Below, piece by piece: positions 7,285 through 15,033 of a stretch of 58,947 nt of DNA. The notes under the pieces were generated by a model. That model saw only the letters and a program-made list of their open reading frames with translations. It was not told the DNA's origin and searched no databases. Made by a program: the position numbers and the translations under genes. Position 1 is the stretch's first letter; each line of letters starts with the position of its first letter. Source of the stretch: Candidatus Doudnabacteria bacterium (GTDB lineage: Bacteria; Patescibacteriota; Doudnabacteria; UBA920); contig JACRDK010000010.1 of assembly GCA_016218585.1 (NCBI GenBank), positions 132,974 through 191,920 on the forward strand. Direction: 5' to 3'.

Positions 7285-7536
7285 CTAACCCTTAGACCCG
7301 GGCAGGGGCGCAGGGTTTTTGGGTTTTTGCCCAGTCACAACCGGGGCTTCTTGTGGTTTGTCGCATTTGGCGCATTTTTCAGCGCCATCGTTGACCCGGC
7401 TACCGCAGTTCCAGCAGTTTGGACGCTTCACGGTTTCTCCTTTTTGCAGTTTTTCGATCATACTCGTGGTTATGCCGTTTGAGGTGGTAGCTAAAACCAC
7501 ACGGCCACGGAAACGAACAACAACTGTCGGGTTCAT
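7285..7536 (-). CDS. Small zinc-ribbon protein
   Basis: 83 residues. Central CWNCGSRVNDGAEKCAKC gives two CxxC pairs of a zinc ribbon, followed by a proline/lysine-rich tail ending in LPGSKG. The N-terminal 35 residues (VVVRFRGRVVLATTSNG) look like two beta strands. The start has the strong ribosome binding site GGGAGGG on the minus strand. The zinc ribbon could bind nucleic acid or protein; no family is recognised. Confidence 0.65.
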   Translation of the reverse strand: MNPTVVVRFRGRVVLATTSNGITTSMIEKLQKGETVKRPNCWNCGSRVNDGAEKCAKCDKPQEAPVVTGQKPKNPAPLPGSKG

Positions 7537-7604
7537 CCTTTTACCCTCCCGACAACAGACAGATACTTGCCAATTGACGGCGGGGTAAAAATTTGAGAAA
7601 CAAA

Positions 7605-7738
7605 AAACCTCCCCGGTCTGGGGAGGTTAGGTTGAACTTTTAAAGATTCAAGGCTAACTCATTTTCCCAAACCCAAAGGCAGACTTCTTGGAAGTCTTAA
7701 TCATACCCTTAGTAATTTGGGAGGAAATGTATTGCATT
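7605..7738 (-). ncRNA. Candidate small RNA with terminator
   Basis: Transcription from the 7745-7773 promoter would start near 7738 and stop at a minus-strand terminator (AACCTCCCC at 7606-7614 paired with GGGGAGGTT at 7620-7628, then a U-run). The 130-nt transcript contains only a 16-codon ORF (MIKTSKKSAFGFGKMS) with a poorly spaced ribosome binding site. It could be a regulatory RNA, a mini-protein, or an attenuated leader of the downstream gene at 7285-7536. Confidence 0.4.
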
Positions 7739-7744
7739 TGTATA

Positions 7745-7773
7745 AATATAGGGGATTTAAAGGATTTTGTCAA
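7745..7773 (-). promoter_or_regulatory. Near-consensus minus-strand promoter
   Basis: TTGACA (7773-7768), 17-nt spacer, TATATT (7750-7745). Confidence 0.7.
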
Positions 7774-7800
7774 AAGTAAAATGTGGAAAAGTGATTTGGG

Positions 7801-7831
7801 CCGTGCGGAGATTGGTGGCCTCTCCGCACGG
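7801..7831. terminator. Terminator-like hairpin
   Basis: CCGTGCGGAG and CTCCGCACGG, perfect 10-bp stem, directly after the stop of the minus-strand gene 7836-8048. The U-run is weak. Confidence 0.6.
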
Positions 7832-7835
7832 GTCT

Positions 7836-8048
7836 CTAGTCGTCATGGGTGACTGCCTTGGGGGCAGAAATGATTACAGGAGCGGGCGGCTCCCAAATGA
7901 CATGGCCGCCTGGAGTGTGGTTTATATCAACAAGTACAGCGACTGGCTGGTCTTTTTCGTCAAAGCAAAGCTTGTGCAGCCTGCCATTTTGATAGAAGTA
8001 GACCCCGGTGCTAAATACGAGCAGCTTTTTTACCATCATGCCTGCCAT
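7836..8048 (-). CDS. Small hypothetical protein, orphan
   Basis: 70 residues. AAAGAGGT lies about 8 nt before the ATG on the minus strand. The sequence KKLLVFSTGVYFYQNGRLHK followed by QPVAVLVDINHTPGG reads as a small all-beta domain. No family is recognised. Third member of the row of orphan minus-strand genes at 6.5-8.1 kb; a perfect hairpin follows its stop codon. Confidence 0.55.
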   Translation of the reverse strand: MAGMMVKKLLVFSTGVYFYQNGRLHKLCFDEKDQPVAVLVDINHTPGGHVIWEPPAPVIISAPKAVTHDD

Positions 8049-8154
8049 AAATTATACCTCTTTGAGCAGTGATTTTGCATAAGTCTATTATTTTTTGGCC
8101 TTTTTGTCAATTGCTTGGCTATGTAGTAGAATAAAATTAAGTAATCTAACATCA

Positions 8155-8622
8155 ATGCAAAAACCAAGAGAAACATACATTTCCTGGGATGAATGCCTTA
8201 TGCGTATGGCCCGGCTTATTGCCCAGCGCTCCAAAGACCCATCTACCCAGGCTGGTGCGGTAATTGTGGACGAAAACAACGTAATTTACGGGTTGGGCTA
8301 TAACGGCTTTCCCCGCGGAATAGATTCAAACAGTTTGCCCTGGGACAGGGAAGGTGATTTTCTAAACAGCAAATATGCCTATGTCTGCCATGCTGAGGAA
8401 AATGCGGTATATAATTCCAATGGGCCGGTAAAAAACTGTAAAATTTATTGCACTCTTTTTCCTTGTAATGAATGCGCAAAAACTTTAATCCAGAATGGGA
8501 TTAAAGAAATTATTTTTGAAAGCGATAAATATCACGACAATCCGGTTTGGGGAGCTTCCAGAAAACTTTTGGATTTAGCTGGTGTTAAATATAGAGAATA
8601 CAAATCTGAAGAAACTAAATAA
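8155..8622 (+). CDS. Deoxycytidylate (dCMP) deaminase
   Basis: 155 residues from ATG 8155; a 60-nt upstream extension in frame encodes an unrelated hydrophobic stretch and is rejected. Zinc ligands and catalytic Glu are in CHAEENAVYN, and PCNECAK supplies the two cysteines. The N-terminal SWDECLMRMARLIAQRSKDP is typical of dCMP deaminases, which make dUMP for thymidylate synthase. First gene of the thymidylate cluster; it overlaps the next ORF frame by only a few bases (next ATG at 8627). Confidence 0.92.
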   Translation: MQKPRETYISWDECLMRMARLIAQRSKDPSTQAGAVIVDENNVIYGLGYNGFPRGIDSNSLPWDREGDFLNSKYAYVCHAEENAVYNSNGPVKNCKIYCTLFPCNECAKTLIQNGIKEIIFESDKYHDNPVWGASRKLLDLAGVKYREYKSEETK

Positions 8623-8626
8623 TTTT

Positions 8627-9181
8627 ATGGATAAAAAAACAATATTGGCAGTAGTCGGATTGGCCGGAGCAGGGAAAACCGAGACCACCGAGTATTTAAT
8701 AAAAAAAACCAATTGGCCTAAAGTTTATTTTGGCGGGGTGGTTATGGACGAAGTTGCCAAGCGCGGGCTTGAAGTAAACGAGGCTAACGAAAGACTTGTT
8801 CGCGAAGAATTGCGCGCTACCCACGGCATGGCGGCAATGGCTATTTTGAGCATTCCAAAAATTAAGGAACTCTTTGCCGCATCCAGCGTGATTTTAGAAA
8901 GCATGTATTCCTGGGAAGAGTATTTGGTTCTTAAGGAAGCTTTTGGCGAGGATTTTAAAGTTCTGGCAATTTTTTCTTCTTCTAAAACCAGAACAGCCAG
9001 AATGATAAACAGGCCAATACGTCCGCTTACTCCGGAACTCCTGCAATCGCGCGATTATTCCCAAATTGAAAATTTGCACCAGGCCGGACCAATTGCCAGG
9101 GCAGATTGGACTATAATCAACGAAGGAAGCAAAGAGGATCTTTATAAAAATCTTGATGAGATTATAAAAGAGTTAGCTTAA
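8627..9181 (+). CDS. P-loop nucleotide kinase-like protein (dephospho-CoA kinase/UPF0200-like)
   Basis: 184 residues from ATG 8627, 4 nt after the dCMP deaminase stop. Walker A motif GLAGAGKTE at about residues 10-18. Middle region SVILESMYSWEEY and RTARMINRPIRPL resemble archaeal-type nucleotide kinase-like (UPF0200/dephospho-CoA kinase-like) proteins. The substrate cannot be told from sequence; by position a (deoxy)nucleotide kinase in the thymidylate pathway is plausible. Confidence 0.7.
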   Translation: MDKKTILAVVGLAGAGKTETTEYLIKKTNWPKVYFGGVVMDEVAKRGLEVNEANERLVREELRATHGMAAMAILSIPKIKELFAASSVILESMYSWEEYLVLKEAFGEDFKVLAIFSSSKTRTARMINRPIRPLTPELLQSRDYSQIENLHQAGPIARADWTIINEGSKEDLYKNLDEIIKELA

Positions 9182-9210
9182 TTTTTTAATTTCGGTTGTC
9201 ATTTTAAATA

Positions 9211-9286
9211 ATTATCTACGAAAGTACGAAAGGGTACTAAAATACGAAATTCGTACTTTCGCAAAAATTCGTAATTTCGCAGATTC
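9211..9286 (+). repeat. Inverted word repeat before dut
   Basis: TACGAAAGTACGAAAGGGTA words followed by their reverse complement TTCGTACTTTCGC and TTCGTAATTTCGC. The element fills the spacer between a stop and the dut start (ATG 9290). Confidence 0.65.
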
Positions 9287-9289
9287 TTT

Positions 9290-9730
9290 ATGAAAGTTAA
9301 AATTAAACGTCTCGACCCTTCAATTGAAATTCCAAAATATCATACCAAAGAATCTGCGGGGTTTGATTTAGCCTCCAGCGTGGATATAAGCATTGCCCCC
9401 GGGGAAGTGGCTAAAATCCCCACCGGGCTGGTAATTGCTTCTCCTAGCGGCTATTTTTTGCTTATAACGTCTCGTAGCAGCCTGGCTTTAAAGAAAGGCC
9501 TGAATATGGCTAACGGAGTCGGGGTTATAGACCCTGATTATGCCGGCCCGAATGATCAGGTTCATATTATTGTTCAGAACTTTACGGACCATTCTGTTGA
9601 AATCCAGAAAGGCGAACGCCTGGCTCAGGGCATATTTTTACCCATTCAGCAGGTGGAATTAGAAGAAACAGATTTAACCAGAGAAACTGACCGCGGAGGA
9701 ATTGGCAGCACCGGCGGTTATAAAACCTAA
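9290..9730 (+). CDS. dut: dUTP diphosphatase (dUTPase)
   Basis: 146 residues, standard trimeric dUTPase. Motifs in order: SAGFDLAS (I), SRSSLALKKGL (II), GVIDPDYAG (III), KGERLAQGIFLP (IV) and RGGIGSTGGYKT (V, glycine-rich, C-terminal). It cleaves dUTP to dUMP, keeping uracil out of DNA and feeding ThyA. All catalytic motifs are intact. Confidence 0.96.
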   Translation: MKVKIKRLDPSIEIPKYHTKESAGFDLASSVDISIAPGEVAKIPTGLVIASPSGYFLLITSRSSLALKKGLNMANGVGVIDPDYAGPNDQVHIIVQNFTDHSVEIQKGERLAQGIFLPIQQVELEETDLTRETDRGGIGSTGGYKT

Positions 9731-9785
9731 AAATAATGTTTGTACAAATTTCGACGATCGTCAGAATTTGAACAAAGGAGAATTT

Positions 9786-10349
9786 ATGAGCGACAAACAA
9801 TTAATAATCGGATTGGTCGGGGAAAAACTGGCGGGCAAAGACACCGTAGCCGAGTACTTAGTTTCTAAGCACGGCGCGGCTCATTTTAGGTTTACCCATA
9901 TTTTGGACGCGGTTTTGGAAGAGTTAGATATGCCCATTTCCCGGACCAATGAAATTACTTTGGGTTTATCTTTAAGAAAAGTTTTTGGCCAGCATGTTTT
10001 GGTTAATGCCCTGGAAGACCGGGTCAGAAAATCCTGGGCAACTTTAATTGTGGTTAATGGAATCCGCATGGATGAGCTTGAAGTGGTTAAGTCCTGGGGA
10101 GCTCATATTATTTATGTTACCGCGCCTGTTGAAGTTAGGTTTGAACGCTATACCAAGCGCCATGAAAAAGCCGATGACGGAGCAATGGACTTGGAAAGTT
10201 TTAAGAAGCAGGATCAGGGACCAACGGAATTAGATATTCCGGAGCTAGGCAAACAGGCAGACTATAAAATTGAAAACGTCGGCAATTATGATGAACTGTA
10301 TGCTTCGGTTGATAAAATTTTAAATACAATAAAGCAAGGTCAGAAATAA
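9786..10349 (+). CDS. P-loop nucleotide kinase-like protein (dNMP kinase-like)
   Basis: 187 residues from ATG 9786, preceded by the good ribosome binding site AAAGGAG at 9774-9780; an upstream ATG at 9702 overlaps dut and is rejected. Walker A variant GEKLAGKDT at about residues 12-20, then a lid-like RFERYTKRHEKADDGAMD segment. The GEKxAGKD pattern is seen in dephospho-CoA kinase-like and deoxynucleotide monophosphate kinase-like proteins. Position between dut and tmk suggests a role with deoxynucleotides. Confidence 0.7.
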   Translation: MSDKQLIIGLVGEKLAGKDTVAEYLVSKHGAAHFRFTHILDAVLEELDMPISRTNEITLGLSLRKVFGQHVLVNALEDRVRKSWATLIVVNGIRMDELEVVKSWGAHIIYVTAPVEVRFERYTKRHEKADDGAMDLESFKKQDQGPTELDIPELGKQADYKIENVGNYDELYASVDKILNTIKQGQK

Positions 10350-10351
10350 CT

Positions 10352-11098
10352 ATGGCAATTTTAAAAAAAATATCTTTCGGTAAAGACAAAAAGGCTAATA
10401 CTTCCCAGCAGGGAAAATTTATTGTAATTGACGGCACAGACGGCAGCGGCAAAGCCACTCAAACCAATTTGCTGGTGGAAGAATTAAAAATGGGCGGTTA
10501 TGAAGTGGAAATGACAGACTTTCCCCAATACGGGACAAAATCCGCCGGACTAATTGAAGAATATTTAAACGGCAAATACGGACAGGTTGGGCCGGAGGCG
10601 GCGTCTATATTTTATGCGATTGATAGGTTTGACGCCTCTTTTAAAATCCGCCAGTGGCTAAATGAAGGCAAAATTGTTATTTCCAATCGTTATGTCACCG
10701 CCAATGCCGGACATCAGGGCGGAAAAATTACGGACGACGTCGACCGCTTAAAATATTTTAAATGGCTGGATAATCTGGAGTATAATATTTTTAATATTCC
10801 CAAGCCGGATTTAAATATTATTTTGCATATGCCGGCCGAAACCGCCCAGCAGCTGGTAGATAAAAAATCCGCAGATGTAAGGGGTTACGCTAACGGTAAA
10901 AAACGGGACTTGCATGAAGCCGATTTAAACCATTTAAAAAATGCCGAGAAGGTTTATTTGCAGATCGCCAAACTATTTCCCAATACCAAATTGGTAGAAT
11001 GCGTAAGGGCAGGGGAGCTGCTTTCCCCGAGCGATGTGCATAATCAAGTTTGGGAATTGGTGCGGAGAATAGCTTTAAAAGACGTAAAGCCTAAATAG
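10352..11098 (+). CDS. tmk: Thymidylate kinase
   Basis: 248 residues, starting 2 nt after the previous stop. P-loop GTDGSGKAT at about 28-36, DRFDAS and the ISNRYVTANAGHQGGK segment (the DRY-type and lid region) are present. It phosphorylates dTMP to dTDP. About 30-40 residues longer than E. coli Tmk, with an extended N-terminus and a larger central region (GKRDLHEADLNHLKN). The longer form is reminiscent of the eukaryote-like or archaeal dTMP kinase variants; substrate range is not decided. Confidence 0.88.
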   Translation: MAILKKISFGKDKKANTSQQGKFIVIDGTDGSGKATQTNLLVEELKMGGYEVEMTDFPQYGTKSAGLIEEYLNGKYGQVGPEAASIFYAIDRFDASFKIRQWLNEGKIVISNRYVTANAGHQGGKITDDVDRLKYFKWLDNLEYNIFNIPKPDLNIILHMPAETAQQLVDKKSADVRGYANGKKRDLHEADLNHLKNAEKVYLQIAKLFPNTKLVECVRAGELLSPSDVHNQVWELVRRIALKDVKPK

Positions 11099-11100
11099 AT

Positions 11101-11133
11101 ATTTCACGGACACGCGGATTTCGCGGAAGGCGC
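11101..11133 (+). repeat. Left arm of inverted repeat between tmk and thyA
   Basis: Words CACGGACACGCGGA and CGCGGAAGGCG; reverse complement at 11284-11321. Confidence 0.7.
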
Positions 11134-11283
11134 CGAGCAATTTATGGATTTAATCTATTGATACTTATCAGCAGCATTTTAATCAAGTTCTACAATATTT
11201 AAAAAATTATGATATAAGATTGGGTTTAATTTTTGTTATTACGCCAAGACAAGTTATTATTAAAAGAGTAATTAATGACACGT
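11134..11283 (+). other. Promoter-bearing segment between repeat arms
   Basis: About 150 nt between the arms, A/T-rich, with a TATAAG -10-like motif near 11213-11218. No ORF is seen. It probably carries the thyA promoter. Confidence 0.35.
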
Positions 11284-11321
11284 CCGCGCCTTCCGCGTAG
11301 TTCCGCGTGTCTGTGAGAAAA
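11284..11321 (+). repeat. Right arm of inverted repeat between tmk and thyA
   Basis: CGCGCCTTCCGCG and TTCCGCGTGTCTGTGAGAAA, matching the left arm in reverse complement, ending 4 nt before the thyA ATG. Confidence 0.7.
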
Positions 11322-11325
11322 ATTT

Positions 11326-12255
11326 ATGAAAGCATATCACGATTTATTAAGAAAAATAATGGATGACGGCGTGCAAAAAGAAGACCGCACCGGGGTCGGC
11401 ACGCGCAGTATTTTTGGCTACCAAATGCGGGTGGATTTATCTAAAGGTTTTCCGCTTCTCACCACAAAAAAAGTTAACCTTAAGGCGGTAATTATAGAAC
11501 TGCTATGGTTTTTAAAAGGCGAAACCAATATTCGCTTTTTGGTGCAGAACGATGTAAAAATTTGGAATGAATGGGCATACCAGATTTATTTGGAACAGGA
11601 ACATTTGTTGGAAAAGTATCCCCGCTACTCGCCGGAATGGAAAGCGCACATGTTAGAATTTGTGGAGAAAATTAAAACTGATGATGAGTTTGCCAAAAAA
11701 TATGGAGAGTTGGGGCCAATTTACGGCAAGCAGTGGCGCCGCTGGGCCGGGCCAAATGGCGTGGAAATTGACCAAGTACAAAATATTATAGACTTAATCC
11801 ATAACGATCCAACTTCTCGCAGAATAATTATTAGCGGTTGGAATGTTGGCGAAATTCAGGAGCTGATTGTAAACCATCATCACGCGCCGCCGCCATGCCA
11901 TACGCTGTTTCAATTTATGGTAATAAACGGAAAACTTTCCTGCCAGTTGTACCAGCGCAGCGCGGACGCTTTTTTGGGAGTGCCATTTAACATTGCTTCT
12001 TACGCGTTATTTACTATGATGCTGGCTCAGGTAACAGGTCTTCAGCCGGGGGAATTTATCCATACTTTCGGCGACCTGCATATTTATAACAATCACAAAG
12101 ACCAGGTTAATGAACAGCTCTCCCGCGAGCCGCGAGAGTTGCCAAAAATGAAAATAAACCCGGAGGTAAAAAATATTTTTGACTTTAAGTACGAAGATTT
12201 TACCATAGAAGGCTACAATCCATACCCGCCTATAAAAGCGCCGATTGCTGTTTAA
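11326..12255 (+). CDS. thyA: Thymidylate synthase ThyA
   Basis: 309 residues. N-terminal [17 protein letters not shown], catalytic Cys191 in [10 protein letters not shown], and [19 protein letters not shown] are intact. It methylates dUMP with methylene-THF to dTMP, releasing dihydrofolate. An insertion at about residues 90-125 ([15 protein letters not shown]...) places it with the longer Lactobacillus-casei-like ThyA size class. It completes the route dCMP to dUMP to dTMP set out by its neighbours. Confidence 0.97.
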   Translation: MKAYHDLLRKIMDDGVQKEDRTGVGTRSIFGYQMRVDLSKGFPLLTTKKVNLKAVIIELLWFLKGETNIRFLVQNDVKIWNEWAYQIYLEQEHLLEKYPRYSPEWKAHMLEFVEKIKTDDEFAKKYGELGPIYGKQWRRWAGPNGVEIDQVQNIIDLIHNDPTSRRIIISGWNVGEIQELIVNHHHAPPPCHTLFQFMVINGKLSCQLYQRSADAFLGVPFNIASYALFTMMLAQVTGLQPGEFIHTFGDLHIYNNHKDQVNEQLSREPRELPKMKINPEVKNIFDFKYEDFTIEGYNPYPPIKAPIAV

Positions 12256-12257
12256 GC

Positions 12258-12305
12258 AATCGCAAGTATATAGAATTTAGCATTTAGAATATAGAAAATA
12301 GCAAA
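12258..12305 (+). repeat. Word repeat before folA
   Basis: Tandem TATAGAATTTAGCATTTAG-like words fill the spacer between thyA and folA up to the ATG at 12307. Confidence 0.45.
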
Positions 12306-12306
12306 C

Positions 12307-12783
12307 ATGATTTCAATTATTGCCGCTGTGGCGGAAAACAATGTAATAGGCGTGAAAAACGGCTTGCCCTGGAATTTGCCCGAAGACTTAAAACATTTTA
12401 GGGAAATTACTATGGGAAAGACCGTGCTAATGGGACGGAATACATTTTTGTCGATTATGGACATTTTAAAAAAACCTTTTCCCGGCCGGACCAATGTGGT
12501 TATTAGTAATAATCCTGAAGACAAAGTCCCTGAGGGTGTTTTGCTTTATAACGATTTGGAAAAAGCCCTGAAAGATTTGGCTGACAAAGAAGTTTTTGTT
12601 GCCGGCGGCGCTATGATTTTTTCCCAAATGATAAATCGCGTGGATAAATTATACATAACTCACATTCATAAGGCTTACGACGGGGATGTAAAATTTCCGG
12701 AAATTAGCCCCGATATCTGGAAAAAAACTAAAGAAGAACCTCACGAAGGTTTTACATTCACCGAATACGAACGAGTAAAATAA
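12307..12783 (+). CDS. folA: Dihydrofolate reductase
   Basis: 158 residues, chromosomal-type DHFR. IAAVAENNVIG start, LPWNLPEDLKHF with the catalytic acid (E/D position), GRNTFLSI, and FVAGGAMIF for NADPH binding are all present. It regenerates THF from the dihydrofolate made by ThyA directly upstream. Last gene of the thymidylate cluster; a strong terminator follows 15 nt later. Confidence 0.96.
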   Translation: MISIIAAVAENNVIGVKNGLPWNLPEDLKHFREITMGKTVLMGRNTFLSIMDILKKPFPGRTNVVISNNPEDKVPEGVLLYNDLEKALKDLADKEVFVAGGAMIFSQMINRVDKLYITHIHKAYDGDVKFPEISPDIWKKTKEEPHEGFTFTEYERVK

Positions 12784-12795
12784 AATTTTATATAT

Positions 12796-12825
12796 AAAAA
12801 AGCAGGAGACCGGGAGGTCTCCTGC
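12796..12825. terminator. Bidirectional terminator
   Basis: GCAGGAGACC / GGTCTCCTGC, perfect 10-bp stem, GGGA loop, with an A-run on the plus strand (U-run for the minus-strand gene 12841-13050). Serves folA and that gene. Confidence 0.85.
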
Positions 12826-12840
12826 GGAGCGCGCGACAGG

Positions 12841-13050
12841 CTACTGCCGCTTTTTGCGTTTTTCGAGGAGTTTGACCGCGAAAGCCGCTGGTCCTGCCAG
12901 GCCAACGCCTAATGCAATACAATGGAAAAATGATACTCCCTGTCCGTTTGCAATGCATCCGGCTGCGCCGCTGCAAAGGCCATCTACAAAAGGCACAATT
13001 AGTACCTCAATAATGGCAGCAATCATTATCCCAGTTCCAATTACTTTCAT
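12841..13050 (-). CDS. Small membrane protein, orphan
   Basis: 69 residues, two hydrophobic helices (about 3-22 and 42-62) joined by a loop with two cysteines (GLCSGAAGCIANG), ending in the basic tail KLLEKRKKRQ. Minus-strand ribosome binding site AAGGGGG lies just before the ATG, and a promoter (13111-13139) and terminator (12796-12825) make it a single-gene unit. No family is recognised. The small size, hairpin shape and charged end resemble holin-like or toxin-like peptides, but that is only a resemblance. Confidence 0.6.
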   Translation of the reverse strand: MKVIGTGIMIAAIIEVLIVPFVDGLCSGAAGCIANGQGVSFFHCIALGVGLAGPAAFAVKLLEKRKKRQ

Positions 13051-13110
13051 ATAGCCCCCTTGGTTTTTTCATCAAGAGATGTGCTTCCTCTTGACTCTAA
13101 ATTTTTACAA

Positions 13111-13139
13111 AAGATACGGGGAATGTCCATGCTTGTAAA
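13111..13139 (-). promoter_or_regulatory. Promoter of the small membrane protein
   Basis: TTTACA (13139-13134), 17-nt spacer, TATCTT (13116-13111). Confidence 0.6.
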
Positions 13140-13150
13140 AAACCTGGGGG

Positions 13151-13179
13151 TTGACATTTTGTTAAATATAGTGTATAGT
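13151..13179 (+). promoter_or_regulatory. Near-perfect promoter of 13270 gene
   Basis: TTGACA 13151-13156, 17-nt spacer, TATAGT 13174-13179. Divergent from the promoter at 13111-13139, with about 11 nt between the two -35 boxes. Confidence 0.8.
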
Positions 13180-13269
13180 GTGAATTTTTTATGATTTGGG
13201 ATGGACTTGGTGCGTATTTTTTGGTAAGCTATTCTTGCTCTGGCGATTCTCTTTGCCGGTTGATAGTAA

Positions 13270-13674
13270 ATGACCGGCAGAGATAGGTTTACTCTTTGTA
13301 TCGGGCAACAGCTGCGCTTGCAACTAGAAAAGCAGGCAAAGCTGGACGGCCGGCACCTACAACAGCAGGTTTTATATTTGCTGGAAGTAATGCTCGCCGT
13401 CGCCAGGGAAATTCCTTCGTTTCGGCTAAAACCGGAGCGGCAAGAGAGGACAGAACCAGGTTTGGCAATTAAGCTATGTCTCACTGACTGGCTTAACGAA
13501 CAAACTTTCCATTTAGCAGGGTACTATGGACTAACTCAGCAACAGTTCATGAGAACCATGTTATGGATGGGACTTGATTGGTGCGAGCGAGTTTGTCCCA
13601 AGGATCAAGTTCTCAGTAAGGAGGATTTTTTAATAGCCGTGCTGGCGATGCTGAAGCCAGTGCCGGTCCAATAA
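13270..13674 (+). CDS. Hypothetical all-helical protein, orphan
   Basis: 134 residues from ATG 13270. The first half (DRFTLCIGQQLRLQLEKQAK, then RHLQQQVLYLLEVMLAVARE) resembles a ribbon-helix-helix or short DNA-binding helical domain; the second half repeats the design (LAIKLCLTDWLNEQTFHLAG, then GLTQQQFMRTMLWMGLDW), suggesting two similar halves, each a strand plus two helices. That arrangement would fit a tandem ribbon-helix-helix protein; this is inference. No strong ribosome binding site. It is transcribed from the very good promoter at 13151 with a leader of about 85 nt. Confidence 0.6.
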   Translation: MTGRDRFTLCIGQQLRLQLEKQAKLDGRHLQQQVLYLLEVMLAVAREIPSFRLKPERQERTEPGLAIKLCLTDWLNEQTFHLAGYYGLTQQQFMRTMLWMGLDWCERVCPKDQVLSKEDFLIAVLAMLKPVPVQ

Positions 13675-13692
13675 TATGTTGGAACAAACCGA

Positions 13693-13734
13693 GGGGCCTG
13701 CATAAGCAGAACGCGAGCATGAACTGCAGGCCCC
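13693..13734 (+). terminator. Hairpin after orphan gene
   Basis: GGGGCCTGCA and TGCAGGCCCC, perfect 10 bp with a 22-nt loop; weak T-run. Likely terminator. Confidence 0.6.
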
Positions 13735-13761
13735 ACCCAATTTAATGATATACTTACAGTA

Positions 13762-14871
13762 ATGAATGAATTTATAAAACGTTTAGAAAGCCTTAAATTT
13801 TCAATTTTAAACCTCAAGTCTAACTTAGGCCTGCCGCAAAAAGAGCAGCGGATTTTAGAGTTGTCCGATGTTATGCAACAGGCGGATTTTTGGAATGATA
13901 ATATTAAAGCGCAAAAAATTTCTCAGGAGTATAACGGCATAAAAAAGTTTTACGATTTTTGGCAGAAATTGGAAAGCGATGTGTTAGAAACTTTGGAGCT
14001 AGTTAAACATAATGAAGACGAAAGCGGCGAGACAATAAAATTTTTGCAAAAAAATGTTGAAGAACTGGAGCAACAGTATCAAAAAAACCGCTTCCTGGCT
14101 TTATTAAATAAAAAATACGACGACCATAATGCCATTTTTTCGCTTCACTCCGGCGCCGGGGGAGTGGATGCCCAGGATTGGGCCGATATGTTGCTGAGAA
14201 TGTTTTTGCGCTATGCCGATAAAAAAGGTTTTACCACGGAAGTTTTGGAATTAAATCGGGGTGAGCAGGGCGGCCTTAAAACTTGCGTAGTGGAAGTTAA
14301 GGGTCCGTATGCTTATGGATTGTTTAAAAGCGAAGCCGGGGTGCATCGCTTGGTTCGTTTGTCGCCATTTAACCCGGCGCATACGCGCGAAACCTCTTTT
14401 GCTTTGCTGGAATTATTGCCATTGCTGGAAGAACAGGAAGAGTTAAAAATTGACCCGAAAGATTTAAAAATAGAAGCCAACACCGCTTCCGGCCATGGCG
14501 GGCAATCGGTCAACACCACTTATTCCGCTATCCGCATAACGCACATCCCCACGGGCATAAAAGTAAATATTCAGAATGAACGCTCACAGCATCAAAACCG
14601 CGAAATTGCTATGCGGATTTTAATGGCAAAGCTAAAAACTTTAGAAGAAGAAAAATTGCAAAAAGAAAAACAAGAACTTCGGGGAGAATTTAAAAGTGCG
14701 GAGTGGGGGAATCAAATTCGCTCTTATGTCTTACATCCCTATAAAATGGTTAAAGATCACCGCACGGGAATGGAAACGTCTGACCCGGACAGCGTACTTA
14801 ACGGCGAACTAGATGAGTTTGTGGAAAAATATTTAGAAAAGACCGCAGATTCGCAAATAATGAACAGATAA
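13762..14871 (+). CDS. prfB: Peptide chain release factor 2
   Basis: 369 residues, uninterrupted reading frame. The RF2-specific SPF codon-recognition tripeptide is at about 201-203 (RLSPFNPAHTRETSFA) and the catalytic GGQ at about 246-248 (SGHGGQSVNTTYSAIR). It releases peptides at UGA and UAA. The programmed +1 frameshift found in many prfB genes is absent. A TATACT box at 13749-13754 only 7 nt before the ATG suggests a leaderless message. Presence of RF2 argues for UGA as a stop. Confidence 0.97.
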   Translation: MNEFIKRLESLKFSILNLKSNLGLPQKEQRILELSDVMQQADFWNDNIKAQKISQEYNGIKKFYDFWQKLESDVLETLELVKHNEDESGETIKFLQKNVEELEQQYQKNRFLALLNKKYDDHNAIFSLHSGAGGVDAQDWADMLLRMFLRYADKKGFTTEVLELNRGEQGGLKTCVVEVKGPYAYGLFKSEAGVHRLVRLSPFNPAHTRETSFALLELLPLLEEQEELKIDPKDLKIEANTASGHGGQSVNTTYSAIRITHIPTGIKVNIQNERSQHQNREIAMRILMAKLKTLEEEKLQKEKQELRGEFKSAEWGNQIRSYVLHPYKMVKDHRTGMETSDPDSVLNGELDEFVEKYLEKTADSQIMNR

Positions 14872-14898
14872 CGCGGATATTCTGCGCATAACGCAAAC
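14869..14898 (+). repeat. Left arm of inverted repeat before ftsE
   Basis: AACGCGGATATTCTGCGCAT words, immediately at the prfB stop. Matched in reverse complement at 14994-15031. Confidence 0.65.
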
Positions 14899-14937
14899 AA
14901 GTTAAGTTAAATCTAAACATTAGCTTCCGTTCCTTTT

Positions 14938-14956
14938 AAAAGTTTGGTATAATTAA
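14938..14956 (+). promoter_or_regulatory. Putative -10 of ftsEX promoter
   Basis: TATAAT in GTTTGGTATAATTAAAC, between the two repeat arms; no good -35 box. Confidence 0.4.
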
Positions 14957-14993
14957 ACAATCAGGAAACTTTTGAAATAAATATAAATTTTTG

Positions 14994-15031
14994 ACATCCG
15001 CGATATCTGCGCTTATCAGCGCATCAGTGAT
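14994..15031 (+). repeat. Right arm of inverted repeat before ftsE
   Basis: GACATCCGCGATATCTGCGC followed by TTATCAGCGCATCAGTGA, ending 2-3 nt before the ftsE ATG. Confidence 0.65.
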
Positions 15032-15033
15032 TT

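Noticed and set aside
13762-14871. Programmed frameshift in prfB
   Set aside because: The reading frame is continuous from ATG to stop with normal N-terminal RF2 sequence; no internal UGA with a CUU slip site.
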